Positions 33,440 to 41,518 of a stretch of DNA of 64,000 nucleotides are shown piece after piece. Below the pieces are notes generated by a model, which was given only the letters and a program-made list of their open reading frames with translations, searched no databases and was not told where the DNA came from. Each line of letters begins with the position of its first letter. The first letter of the stretch is position 1. Made by a program: the position numbers and the translations under genes. The stretch comes from JAAFIP01 sp031428975 (lineage in GTDB: Bacteria > Pseudomonadota > Gammaproteobacteria > Burkholderiales > Burkholderiaceae_C), in contig JANOYR010000263.1 in the NCBI GenBank assembly GCA_031428975.1, positions 1 to 64,000 of the forward strand. The letters run 5' to 3'.

Positions 33440-34090
33440 ATGCCGAAAATGATCGTCTCAATTGACGGAGTAGTTATCAAAGAAGTCCAACTCACGAAGG
33501 ATAGAACCAGTCTTGGGCGCAGGCCTTACAACGATATTGTGATTGACAACTTGGCGGTCAGCGGTGAGCATGCAGTGCTACAAATGGCTGGCAATGAGGT
33601 GCACCTTGAAGACCTCAATAGTACCAACGGCACTTATGTGAACGGCAAAGCTGTAAAAAAACAGCTCATGCAAAACAACGACACCATTGAAATTGGCAAG
33701 TACAAAATTAAATTTGTGAATGAAAACGCCAACCCAGGGTTTGAGAAAACCATGGTAATCAAGGCGGGCTCAGTTGGAGTCGCGCAACCTGCTGGGGCCG
33801 TTATTGGGCAGCCGGTGATGGCGGCTGCATCCGTCGCGGCGATCAAGGTGCTCTCAGGAGCTGCGGCTGGCCGTGAGGTGGCGCTGGTCAAGGTGGTTAC
33901 CACTATCGGCAAGCCTGGGGTTGCTGTAGCCGCGATCACCCGCAGGCCACATGGTTTTGTGGTGGCGCATGTCGAAGGCGCAAACAAACCTACGCTGAAC
34001 GGAGCCCCTATTGGTGCAGAGCCGATCACACTCAAAAATGGCGATGTGCTTGAATTGGCTGGCACACAAATGCAGTTTATTCAAGCTTAA
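33440..34090 (+). CDS. FHA-domain protein with a second degenerate FHA-like domain
   Basis: 216 residues from ATG 33440, chosen for its AGAGGAG ribosome site. Residues 1-95 form a canonical FHA phosphothreonine-binding domain: TSLGRRPYNDIVIDNLAVSGEHAVL, then DLNSTNGTYVNGKAV. The linker contains FEKTMVIKAG with Thr104, the same motif as repeated in the kinase tail. Residues about 130-215 resemble a second FHA fold (TTIGKPGVAVAAITRRPHGFVVAHVEG...LNGAPIG...LKNGDVLELAGTQMQFI) but lack the S-x-x-H phosphate-binding residues. It probably works as the adaptor reading the kinase. It lies between the PP2C and cyclase genes in the same operon. Confidence 0.92.
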   Translation: MPKMIVSIDGVVIKEVQLTKDRTSLGRRPYNDIVIDNLAVSGEHAVLQMAGNEVHLEDLNSTNGTYVNGKAVKKQLMQNNDTIEIGKYKIKFVNENANPGFEKTMVIKAGSVGVAQPAGAVIGQPVMAAASVAAIKVLSGAAAGREVALVKVVTTIGKPGVAVAAITRRPHGFVVAHVEGANKPTLNGAPIGAEPITLKNGDVLELAGTQMQFIQA

Positions 34091-34155
34091 AAGCCTGAGC
34101 CCTTGGTGCTATAGCGTTCCAAGGATGCCCAAATCTTCACACAGGCCAACATGAT

Positions 34156-36405
34156 ATGGATGCCGTGCGCAAACATTGGCGTCGTATAGCCGTCACGCTG
34201 ATACCGCTTATTCTCGCGTTGCTACATGCCAGTGAGGTAATGCCACTTGGTGTTTTGAAGCGAATTGACGACATTATCTATGACGCAAGGTTGCGCACTA
34301 CGATGCCGCGAACTCTCGATAACCGAATCGTCATATTGGATGTGGACGAAAAAAGCCTTGCTGAAGTAGGTCGCTGGCCATGGGCGCGTAACAAAATGGC
34401 AAATCTGGTCGATGAGCTCTTTGATCGCCAAAAAATAGCGTTACTGGGCTTCGACATGGTGTTTGCCGAAGCAGATGAAAGTTCTGGGCTGAAGCGCTTG
34501 CAGCAGTTAGCCGCTGGAGAGTTCAAAGACCAAGCAAACTTTGGTGAACGCGTGGCGCAGTTGCAAAATAGCCTCGACTACGATGCACTGTTTGCAAAAT
34601 CGCTGTCGAATAGACCTGTGGTCATGGGTTATTACATGACCAGTGACCGCGATGGACGCACCAGCGGTGTGTTGCCCTCATCAGTGATGCAAAAAGAGTC
34701 GTTACTGGGCAAGCCGATTCAATTTTTGAGTTGGAACGGATTTGGCTCTAACATTGAGTCACTGGCTAAAACCGCTCCACTAGGGGGTTATTTCAACTCA
34801 ATTACCGATAACGATGGCGTTGTTCGCTCTATTCCTCTGGTGGCTGAGTACCAAGGCAAATACTATGAATCGTTGTCCTTGGCAATGTTTCGTTTGCTTG
34901 CTGGTCTGCCTAAAATCGAGCCCGGTTTTCCGCAAGAAAGAGTTTTGCAGCGCAATTACAAAGGACTTGAGAGCATTTTGCTCAAACAGGGCGCAAAGAC
35001 GATCGCTATTCCTGTAGACGATAAAGTTTCTGTTCTGGTTCCATTTCGCGGGGAGGGTAATGTTGCTGGGGGCTCTTTCAAATATATCTCCGCATCGGAT
35101 GTGCTGAACCAACGTGTACCTGCCGACGCTTTAAAAGACAAAATCGTTTTATTTGGAACAACTGCGCCGGGCTTGCTAGATTTACGTGTAACTCCGGTTG
35201 GCGAGGCATATCCTGGTGTAGAAACCCATGCTAATGTAATTTCAGGAATGCTGGATGGCAAGATGTCGGTAAGGCCAGACTACTCCCCTGGTTTTGAAAT
35301 AGTTATTTTGGTACTCTCAGGCCTTTTGCTGGCTATTGCCTTGCCTTTGCTATCTGCAACACGAGCAGTTGGTCTCAGTGCTGCGGTTTTGATTTTACTG
35401 GTGGGTCTTAATTTTTGGTTGTATTGGGGCTATGGATTGGTATTGCCGCTTGCTAGCGCTGTACTCATGGTGTTGACTGCGTTTGCGCTCAACATGAGCT
35501 ACGGCTATTTTGTGGAAAGTAAGTCAAAACGAGATCTGGCGAATCTTTTTCGAGGATATGTTCCGCCAGAGTTAGTCGACGAGATGGTCAATGACCCTGA
35601 GAGCTACAACATGAAGGCCATCAACAAAGAGATGACAGTCATGTTTTGCGACATGCGGGGTTTTACTAATTTGTCTGAAAAAATGGAGCCCACTGCGCTT
35701 CAGGCGTTGCTAAACAACTTATTTAGCCGGTTGACTGAGGTGATCCAAGCCAACCGCGGGACAACCGACAAGTACATGGGGGATTGCGTCATGGCGTTTT
35801 GGGGGGCACCACTAGAAACCCCAAACCATGCCAGTTTGGCCGTCAAAGCCGCATTAGAAATGAGCCAAGCGGTTCGGAAAATTAACGAGGAGCACCGTGC
35901 AAAGGGAATCCCAGAGATTGGAGTGGGCGTTGGTTTGAATACAGGAACAATGTGCGTAGGCAACATGGGGTCTGACATTCGGCGCAGCTATACGGTGATT
36001 GGTGATGCGGTGAATTTGGGTTCTCGTTTGGAAGGTTTGTCCAAAAACTACGGTGTGGACATTGTGGTTAGCGAAACTACACGCAAGCAATCCTCTGATT
36101 ACGTATGGCAGGAGCTAGACAAAGTGCGCGTGAAAGGCAAGGAGCAAGCAGTGTCGATTTTCTGGCCTGCCTCCGCCACGGGACAAATACCCAAAGAGCA
36201 AAGTGATGAACTGAAGACTTGGGCGATGGTGCTCAAAAGCTACCGTGCGCAAGATTGGGATCAATGCGATGTGCATTTACTTAACTTACAACGGCAAAAT
36301 GTCAAAAAATACCTTTACCAACTCTACACAGATAGAGTAGCCTCAATGCGTCAGTTGCCTTTTGATCCCGAATGGGATGGCGCAACGAATTTTGATGCTA
36401 AATAA
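34156..36405 (+). CDS. CHASE2-domain class III adenylate cyclase
   Basis: 749 residues. An N-terminal helix is followed by a periplasmic CHASE2 sensor (about 30-365; NRIVILDVDEKSLAEVGRWPWARN, DKIVLFGTTAPGLLDLRVTPVGEAYPG), three membrane helices (about 375-450) and a cytoplasmic class III cyclase domain (about 490-670). Metal-binding Asp499 is in MFCDMRGFTNLSE and Asp543 in TTDKYMGDCVMAFWG. The Lys of TTDKYMGD and the Asp of YTVIGDAVNLGSRLEG are the ATP-selecting pair, so cAMP rather than cGMP is the expected product (inference). The sensor is of the same type as in the kinase, so both may perceive related signals. A class II-like phosphodiesterase gene follows 12 bases later. Confidence 0.93.
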   Translation: MDAVRKHWRRIAVTLIPLILALLHASEVMPLGVLKRIDDIIYDARLRTTMPRTLDNRIVILDVDEKSLAEVGRWPWARNKMANLVDELFDRQKIALLGFDMVFAEADESSGLKRLQQLAAGEFKDQANFGERVAQLQNSLDYDALFAKSLSNRPVVMGYYMTSDRDGRTSGVLPSSVMQKESLLGKPIQFLSWNGFGSNIESLAKTAPLGGYFNSITDNDGVVRSIPLVAEYQGKYYESLSLAMFRLLAGLPKIEPGFPQERVLQRNYKGLESILLKQGAKTIAIPVDDKVSVLVPFRGEGNVAGGSFKYISASDVLNQRVPADALKDKIVLFGTTAPGLLDLRVTPVGEAYPGVETHANVISGMLDGKMSVRPDYSPGFEIVILVLSGLLLAIALPLLSATRAVGLSAAVLILLVGLNFWLYWGYGLVLPLASAVLMVLTAFALNMSYGYFVESKSKRDLANLFRGYVPPELVDEMVNDPESYNMKAINKEMTVMFCDMRGFTNLSEKMEPTALQALLNNLFSRLTEVIQANRGTTDKYMGDCVMAFWGAPLETPNHASLAVKAALEMSQAVRKINEEHRAKGIPEIGVGVGLNTGTMCVGNMGSDIRRSYTVIGDAVNLGSRLEGLSKNYGVDIVVSETTRKQSSDYVWQELDKVRVKGKEQAVSIFWPASATGQIPKEQSDELKTWAMVLKSYRAQDWDQCDVHLLNLQRQNVKKYLYQLYTDRVASMRQLPFDPEWDGATNFDAK

Positions 36406-36417
36406 AGGGATATAAAA

Positions 36418-37209
36418 ATGCGCATACGTGTGCTCGGCTGCTCAGGGGCTATCTCCAAAGACTGCCGAACCACGTCATTTTTAATTGACCATGACGTGTT
36501 GGTGGATGCAGGAACTGGTGTTGGCGATCTCTCCTTGGAGGAGATGCGTCAGATTGACAGAGTGGTGATCACACACTCGCACTTAGACCATGTATGTTCT
36601 TTGCCTTTAATGCTGGATGCAGTTGCATCGACTCGCACTACGCCATTGGTGGTACATGCTTTGCCGGAGACCATCGCCGCTTTGCGCGCACACATATTCA
36701 ATGGCACTATTTGGCCAGATTTTTCCACCATTCCTAGCCCTGAGCGTCCATTTTTACGTTTTTCAGAGATCAGGGTCGGTCAAACACTGATTGTGGGGGG
36801 TAAGACAATTGAAGTGTTGCCTGCCGTGCACACGGTGCCTGCAGTCGGCTATGCGGTTAGTTCAGGCAATAGTTGCTGGGTCTTTACGGGCGACACTGAA
36901 CGAAATCCAGCTTTTTGGAAGCGTGTAAACCAGCTGAATGTCTCCATGCTGGTGATTGAAACCGCATTCAGCAACCGCGAAAGTGATTTGGCACGCCGCA
37001 GTCTGCATCTAGCGCCGTACGCGCTGGCGCAAGAGTTAGATTGCATTGATAAAACTAAGCGGTATCCTATTTACATCACGCATACAAAACCCGCCGAAAC
37101 CGAGTTAATCATGGAGGAAGTGCAGCGATTTGACAGTACCCATCCGGATGGCTTGGACGTGTCGCATGACATCCGGTGGTTACGCGCAGGCCAAGAGTTC
37201 GAGATTTGA
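36418..37209 (+). CDS. metallo-beta-lactamase-fold phosphodiesterase, likely class II cAMP type
   Basis: 263 residues with the metal-binding motif THSHLDHVCSLPLMLDA (His53, His55, Asp57, His58). Further ligands lie in VHTVPAVGYAV, FTGDTERNPAFW and ITHTKPAE. The first half MRIRVLGCSGAISKDCRTTSFLIDHDVLVDAGTGVGDLSLEEM and the layout after the HxHxDH motif resemble class II cyclic-nucleotide phosphodiesterases (yeast PDE1/bacterial CpdP) more than hydrolases such as glyoxalase II. The position directly after an adenylate cyclase supports cAMP as substrate. It would end the signal made by the upstream gene. Other phosphoesters remain possible. Confidence 0.82.
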   Translation: MRIRVLGCSGAISKDCRTTSFLIDHDVLVDAGTGVGDLSLEEMRQIDRVVITHSHLDHVCSLPLMLDAVASTRTTPLVVHALPETIAALRAHIFNGTIWPDFSTIPSPERPFLRFSEIRVGQTLIVGGKTIEVLPAVHTVPAVGYAVSSGNSCWVFTGDTERNPAFWKRVNQLNVSMLVIETAFSNRESDLARRSLHLAPYALAQELDCIDKTKRYPIYITHTKPAETELIMEEVQRFDSTHPDGLDVSHDIRWLRAGQEFEI

Positions 37210-37221
37210 GGGCAATGTGAC

Positions 37222-39639
37222 ATGGACACTTCCGTAAAATCTGTAAATAGTGTCGACACTGAGCAAGCATTTTTGCACTCTCAGCTTCAACCTCCCGAGC
37301 AGCGCGGTGTCACATTCGAGGCCTTGTTTTTTCGCCAGCTGCAAGTAGTCACCACCCGTATCCATGAAACAGACAACATCGACCAATTGATGCTGCAAAG
37401 CAGCGCAGACATCTGCAAGTTGCTCAATGCCGATCGACTGACGCTGTATGCATTGAGCGATGATAAATCCTCCATTGTTTCTAAAATAAAAACGGGATTG
37501 CAAACGGCGAAAGATCTTAAATTGCCAATAAGTCCACAGAGTGTGGCAGGCTATGTTGCATTGACCAAAAGCATGGTCAATCTTGCGGATGTCTACGACG
37601 ATGAGGCGCTCAAGCGAATTCATCCAAGTTTGAATTTTCTCAAAGAAGTGGACAAACGCTCAGGCTATCGAACCAAACAAATGCTGGTGATACCCATTGC
37701 CAATGGGGAGGATTTGTATGGTGTGTTGCAAGTCATCAACAACAAAAGCGATGCGCTTTTTGGTGATTTAGAGATTGAAGGTGCAAGCCAATTGTGTAAG
37801 ACATTGGCGACAGCCATCCGCCATCGAACCCAGCGTGCGCTGGATGTACAACGCCGCAAAGCCACTAAATTTGACGGTTTGGTGTCTGATGGCGTGATAT
37901 CGCAGTCAGATTTAGAGCAGTGTGTGCTACAAGCGCGGGAGCAAGCGAAGACGGTAGAGCACATGCTGATGGCACAATTTCATATACGCCCTAGTCAAAT
38001 TGGGCCGTCTCTGTCGCGTTTTTTTGGTGTGCCTTACGAGTCCTTCAATTCAGGCCGTATCCGCTCAGAAATGCTCCATGCCTCGCTCAAGCGCGATTTT
38101 GTAGAAGAGCAGCGCTGGATACCCTTAGAAGAAACGCCTGAGGGTTTGGTGGTAATGTGTGTCGACCCTGAGGCCACGCGTGGCTCGCGGATTGTGCCGC
38201 AAGTATTCCAAAGGTTGTCAAAATTTGCTTACCGTGTCACCACCCAAACCGAATTTGAAGAAACTTTAGGGCAACTCTTTGGAACAGAGTCGGGCGGTGG
38301 CTCAATAGACCAATTGCTAGAGGGTTTGAGCGCATCGCCAGATGAAGACGGCTTCAACGATGAATCGCTGGAGTCTGCAGCTTCAGACAACGAATTAGTG
38401 AAATTCGTGAACAAAGTCATCATTGACGCTTACCACCAAAAAGTCTCAGACATTCATATTGAGCCGATGCCAGGCAAAGCCAAAACGGGTATTCGTTTTC
38501 GCATTGACGGTACGCTTGCCCCTTATATCGAGGTACCCGCACAGTTCCGCCAAGCCATGGTCACACGCTTAAAAATTATGTGCGATCTGGATATTTCTGA
38601 GCGGCGCAAGCCGCAAGATGGCAAGATCAAGTTTAAAAAATACGGTCCTTTGGATATTGAATTGCGTGTGGCCACAATTCCTTCGGCTGGCGGAGTTGAA
38701 GATGTTGTGATGCGGATATTGGCGGCAGGCGAGCCTATTCCACTAGAAAAACTAGGGCTTACCGCTCACAACCGCGAGCGTGTAGAGCGCACTGTGACGA
38801 AACCCTATGGTCTTTTTTATGTCTGTGGCCCCACAGGCTCGGGTAAAACGACTACATTGCATTCGATTTTAAAATTTCTCAATACGCCAGACACCAAAAT
38901 CTGGACGGCAGAAGACCCCGTTGAAATCACCCAAAAAGGGCTGCGGCAAGTCCAAATCAACAAAAAGGCGGGAATTGATTTCGCGTTGATCATGCGCGCT
39001 TTCTTGCGTGCCGACCCCGACATCATCATGGTGGGCGAAAGCCGTGACAAAGAAACGGTGAGCATGGGTGTAGAGGCGTCGCTGACAGGGCACATGGTGT
39101 TTTCAACGCTGCACACCAACTCTGCGCCCGAGTCCATCACCCGCTTGTTAGACATGGGTATGGATCCCTTTAACTTTGCAGATGCGCTTTTGGGTATCTT
39201 GGCGCAGCGTTTGGCTAAACGCTTGTGTGACTGCAAACAAGAATACGAACCCACGCCTGCGGAAATTAAAACGTTCATGCACGAATATGCCGATGAACTT
39301 CGCTTCACCGACGCATGGAAGCAAGACGAAGGCGGCGAATCCCAAAAGCTTCTAGACGACTGGATGCAGCACTACGGACGCGATGGAAAATTGCATATGC
39401 ACCGCGCCGTCGGCTGCGACAAGTGCGGCAAGACGGGCTACAAAGGCCGTGTGGGCCTGCACGAGTTGCTAATTGCCGATGATGCGATCAAGAAGCTCAT
39501 CCAAGAGCGCGCGAGGGTGGCACAGATTTTTGCCAAAAGCGTTGAAACTGGCATGCGCACACTCAAGATGGACGGCATGGAGAAAATTTTGATGGGTCTG
39601 ACCGATCTCAAACAGGTCAGATCGGTCTGTATTAAGTAA
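37222..39639 (+). CDS. GAF-MshEN-GspE/PilB-type secretion or pilus ATPase
   Basis: 805 residues. A GAF domain (about 40-210, ADRLTLYALSDDKSS...LLVIPI-like core with YGVLQVINNKSDALF) is fused to an MshEN/N1 domain (about 230-350) and a GspE/PilB motor (about 385-790). Walker A is VCGPTGSGKTTTLHS with Lys542; the Asp box and Walker B read AEDPVEIT and ADPDIIMVGESRDKET (GEIRD is usual); the His box is TGHMVFSTLHTN. The zinc site is CDC...CDKCGKTGYKGR, with the first pair shortened to C-x-C. No pilin, pilus platform or type II secretion genes are in the window, so this is an orphan motor whose activity may be gated by the GAF ligand and the upstream signalling genes. It is the last gene of the operon; a terminator follows. 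Confidence 0.92.
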   Translation: MDTSVKSVNSVDTEQAFLHSQLQPPEQRGVTFEALFFRQLQVVTTRIHETDNIDQLMLQSSADICKLLNADRLTLYALSDDKSSIVSKIKTGLQTAKDLKLPISPQSVAGYVALTKSMVNLADVYDDEALKRIHPSLNFLKEVDKRSGYRTKQMLVIPIANGEDLYGVLQVINNKSDALFGDLEIEGASQLCKTLATAIRHRTQRALDVQRRKATKFDGLVSDGVISQSDLEQCVLQAREQAKTVEHMLMAQFHIRPSQIGPSLSRFFGVPYESFNSGRIRSEMLHASLKRDFVEEQRWIPLEETPEGLVVMCVDPEATRGSRIVPQVFQRLSKFAYRVTTQTEFEETLGQLFGTESGGGSIDQLLEGLSASPDEDGFNDESLESAASDNELVKFVNKVIIDAYHQKVSDIHIEPMPGKAKTGIRFRIDGTLAPYIEVPAQFRQAMVTRLKIMCDLDISERRKPQDGKIKFKKYGPLDIELRVATIPSAGGVEDVVMRILAAGEPIPLEKLGLTAHNRERVERTVTKPYGLFYVCGPTGSGKTTTLHSILKFLNTPDTKIWTAEDPVEITQKGLRQVQINKKAGIDFALIMRAFLRADPDIIMVGESRDKETVSMGVEASLTGHMVFSTLHTNSAPESITRLLDMGMDPFNFADALLGILAQRLAKRLCDCKQEYEPTPAEIKTFMHEYADELRFTDAWKQDEGGESQKLLDDWMQHYGRDGKLHMHRAVGCDKCGKTGYKGRVGLHELLIADDAIKKLIQERARVAQIFAKSVETGMRTLKMDGMEKILMGLTDLKQVRSVCIK

Positions 39640-39682
39640 GCCAAAAGCGGCGTCAAGTGAAGCAACCCGTATGCGCGTTCAC

Positions 39683-39709
39683 AAAAAAGGACTCCGTAGA
39701 GTCCTTTTT
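39683..39709 (+). terminator. rho-independent terminator of the six-gene signalling operon
   Basis: AAAAAGGACTC (39684-39694) pairs perfectly with GAGTCCTTTTT (39699-39709) around the tetraloop CGTA. It follows the GspE-type gene by 44 bases and closes the operon that began at 29801. The A-run also makes it usable in the opposite direction. Confidence 0.92.
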
Positions 39710-39720
39710 GCATTAAATGA

Positions 39721-39768
39721 CCAATGTCAGCGTCAAATGGTTATATATTGCTATTATTTTTTAAGTAA
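39721..39768 (-). repeat. dispersed hairpin repeat, copy E (3' end of yidB-like gene)
   Basis: On the plus strand: CCAATGTCAGCGTCAAATGG, then TTATATATTGCTATTATTTT. On the minus strand this gives ATAGCAATATATAACCATTT and GACGCTGACATTGG, matching the flank of copy B. The left end also matches copy F inside rsmA (TGACCAATGTCA). It overlaps the stop codon of the YidB-like gene. Confidence 0.65.
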
Positions 39769-40236
39769 ACCACCGAGCATACCCATTAAATCGCCCGCAT
39801 TGCCAAGGCCACCTTCGGGCGCTTGGCCGTTGGGGGTTAGGTGGTTGATCAGACCTGGGAGAATCTGGCTGAGTTGGCTGGCAGCGTCACCATTGCTCAT
39901 GCCCAGTTTGCTGGCGATATCAGCCAAAGCGCCGTTGCCCAAAACACTGGAGAGTTGGTCACCAGTAATTGCTTGGTTTTCGCCGTTGCCCACCCAAGAG
40001 CCCATGGCATCGCCCAAGCCTGCTTGTTGGAATTTGGAGACTAATCCGCCCAGCCCGCCCTGTGCACCGTCGTTACCCAGCATACCGATAGCCGCGCTGA
40101 TGAGTGCCGAATTAAGCCCGCCTCCAGCTTGCTGCTGACCGCCACCGAGCACAGCGCCTAGTATGCTGGCCAAACCACCACCACCCTGTTGGCCACCGCC
40201 CAACGCTGCGCCTAAGACTGAATCGAGTAAACCCAT
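39754..40236 (-). CDS. YidB family (DUF937) protein
   Basis: 160 residues. The N-terminus MGLLDSVLGAALGGGQQGGGGLASILGAVLGGG is a Gly/Gln-rich helical repeat typical of DUF937/YidB proteins. The second half, NQAITGDQLSSVLGNGALADIASKLGMSNGDAASQLSQILPGLINHLTPNG, is the conserved YidB signature. Function is not established for the family. No signal peptide is evident. It stands alone, convergent with the signalling operon; the last codons (LLKK) run into repeat copy E. Confidence 0.88.
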   Translation of the reverse strand: MGLLDSVLGAALGGGQQGGGGLASILGAVLGGGQQQAGGGLNSALISAAIGMLGNDGAQGGLGGLVSKFQQAGLGDAMGSWVGNGENQAITGDQLSSVLGNGALADIASKLGMSNGDAASQLSQILPGLINHLTPNGQAPEGGLGNAGDLMGMLGGLLKK

Positions 40237-40308
40237 GAGGAGCTCCTAAAAAATGTGTCAATTGAGGAATAAATACTACATACGCATTGTGACAGTTTAT
40301 GTAAGAAA

Positions 40309-41490
40309 TTAAGCCCGCGTTTTGCGGCGATGCAAAGCCAGCCATATTAAAGCGGCAATAGTGCACGCTACTGGCAGCAGGGAGCCTTTGTTGAGCAACT
40401 GCCAGCCCTGTGTGGTGACCAGTGCGCCCGATGCAAAAGACGACAAAGCCAAAGTGCCGAATACACAAAAATTGAGTGCCCCTTGTGCTTTGTCCTTTTC
40501 TTCTGGCCGGTAAGCTTCTAACGCCAACGTAGTAGAGCCCGTGAACAGAAAATTCCAACCTAAGCCCAAAACGAACAAAGCAATTAAAAATTGGTGCAAA
40601 TCGGTGCCCGACAACGCAATAGCGATACACATCAAATTCAATGTCGCCCCGATGCCCATAATGGGCAGTGCGCCAAAGCGTTTAATTAAATGCCCTGTAA
40701 AAAAACCTGGAGCGAACATGCCAATCACATGCCACTCTAGTACCAAGGCCGCGTCTTTGAAGGGCAAGCCGCATTGCTGCATCGCAATAGGGGTAGCCGC
40801 CATCAAAAGGTTCATCACGCCATAGCCCAGTGCGCCAGCTGCAGCGGCGACCCTGAACACAGGCTGGCGCATGATCTCCGAGAGTGGCCGACCAGTGCCT
40901 TTGGCGGCTTGTTCTGCTGCCTGTGTAGCGCTTAGCACGGGGAATTTGATACAACTGATCACCACCAAGCCCAGTGCCGCTACGCCCACCAAATACAAAT
41001 ACACAGCTGCAAAAGGTGTGGCCATTGCATCGCGTCCATAAGCTGCCAAATTGGGCCCCACAATAGCCCCAATCAAACCACCCGCCAAGACCCAAGACAC
41101 GGCTTTCTCTTTCTCTCCAGCATGCGCCAGCTCAGCGGCGGCAAAGCGGTAAAGTGATGCATTGGCGCTGTAGTAGCCCGCAATCACCGTAGAGGCACAC
41201 AAAAGCCAAAATTGCTGGTGCGAAGCCGCATAAAAGCAGGCCGCCGCCGACAGCATGCCCGTAATAAGCCCAATTTGGAACGAGCCCTTGCGCCCGAAGC
41301 GCCGCTGCGTACGCGCCACCACGCCAGTAGAAAGCGCAGCACCCACCACGTATCCCATCACCGGCAGGGTGGCCATCCAGCCCAAAGGAGCCATTGACAA
41401 GCCCAGCAAGCCATTGACAGCGATGAAAACCACGTTGTTGGTTAGGAAAAGGCCTTGGGCTAGTGCCAACAGCAAGAGATTTATATTCAT
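40309..41490 (-). CDS. MFS transporter
   Basis: 393 residues, about twelve membrane helices. The inter-helix loop VVARTQRRFGRKGSFQIGL is motif A-like, with the R-R-F-G-R-K core. A hydrophilic segment around ATQAAEQAAKGTGRPLSEIMRQPVFR marks the central cytoplasmic loop between the two six-helix halves. The substrate cannot be told. The nearest gene on the same strand is rsmE 28 bases upstream, so it could be the third gene of an amgK-rsmE transcript. Confidence 0.85.
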   Translation of the reverse strand: MNINLLLLALAQGLFLTNNVVFIAVNGLLGLSMAPLGWMATLPVMGYVVGAALSTGVVARTQRRFGRKGSFQIGLITGMLSAAACFYAASHQQFWLLCASTVIAGYYSANASLYRFAAAELAHAGEKEKAVSWVLAGGLIGAIVGPNLAAYGRDAMATPFAAVYLYLVGVAALGLVVISCIKFPVLSATQAAEQAAKGTGRPLSEIMRQPVFRVAAAAGALGYGVMNLLMAATPIAMQQCGLPFKDAALVLEWHVIGMFAPGFFTGHLIKRFGALPIMGIGATLNLMCIAIALSGTDLHQFLIALFVLGLGWNFLFTGSTTLALEAYRPEEKDKAQGALNFCVFGTLALSSFASGALVTTQGWQLLNKGSLLPVACTIAALIWLALHRRKTRA

Positions 41491-41518
41491 ATAAAGAGCA
41501 GTGTAATGGGGTGATGCG

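Noticed and set aside
29801..39639. Type VI secretion post-translational control cluster (PpkA/PppA/Fha).
   Set aside because: Kinase, PP2C and FHA are present, but no Tss/VipA/Hcp/ClpV genes occur nearby, and the CHASE2 sensor and GspE-type ATPase do not belong to T6SS.
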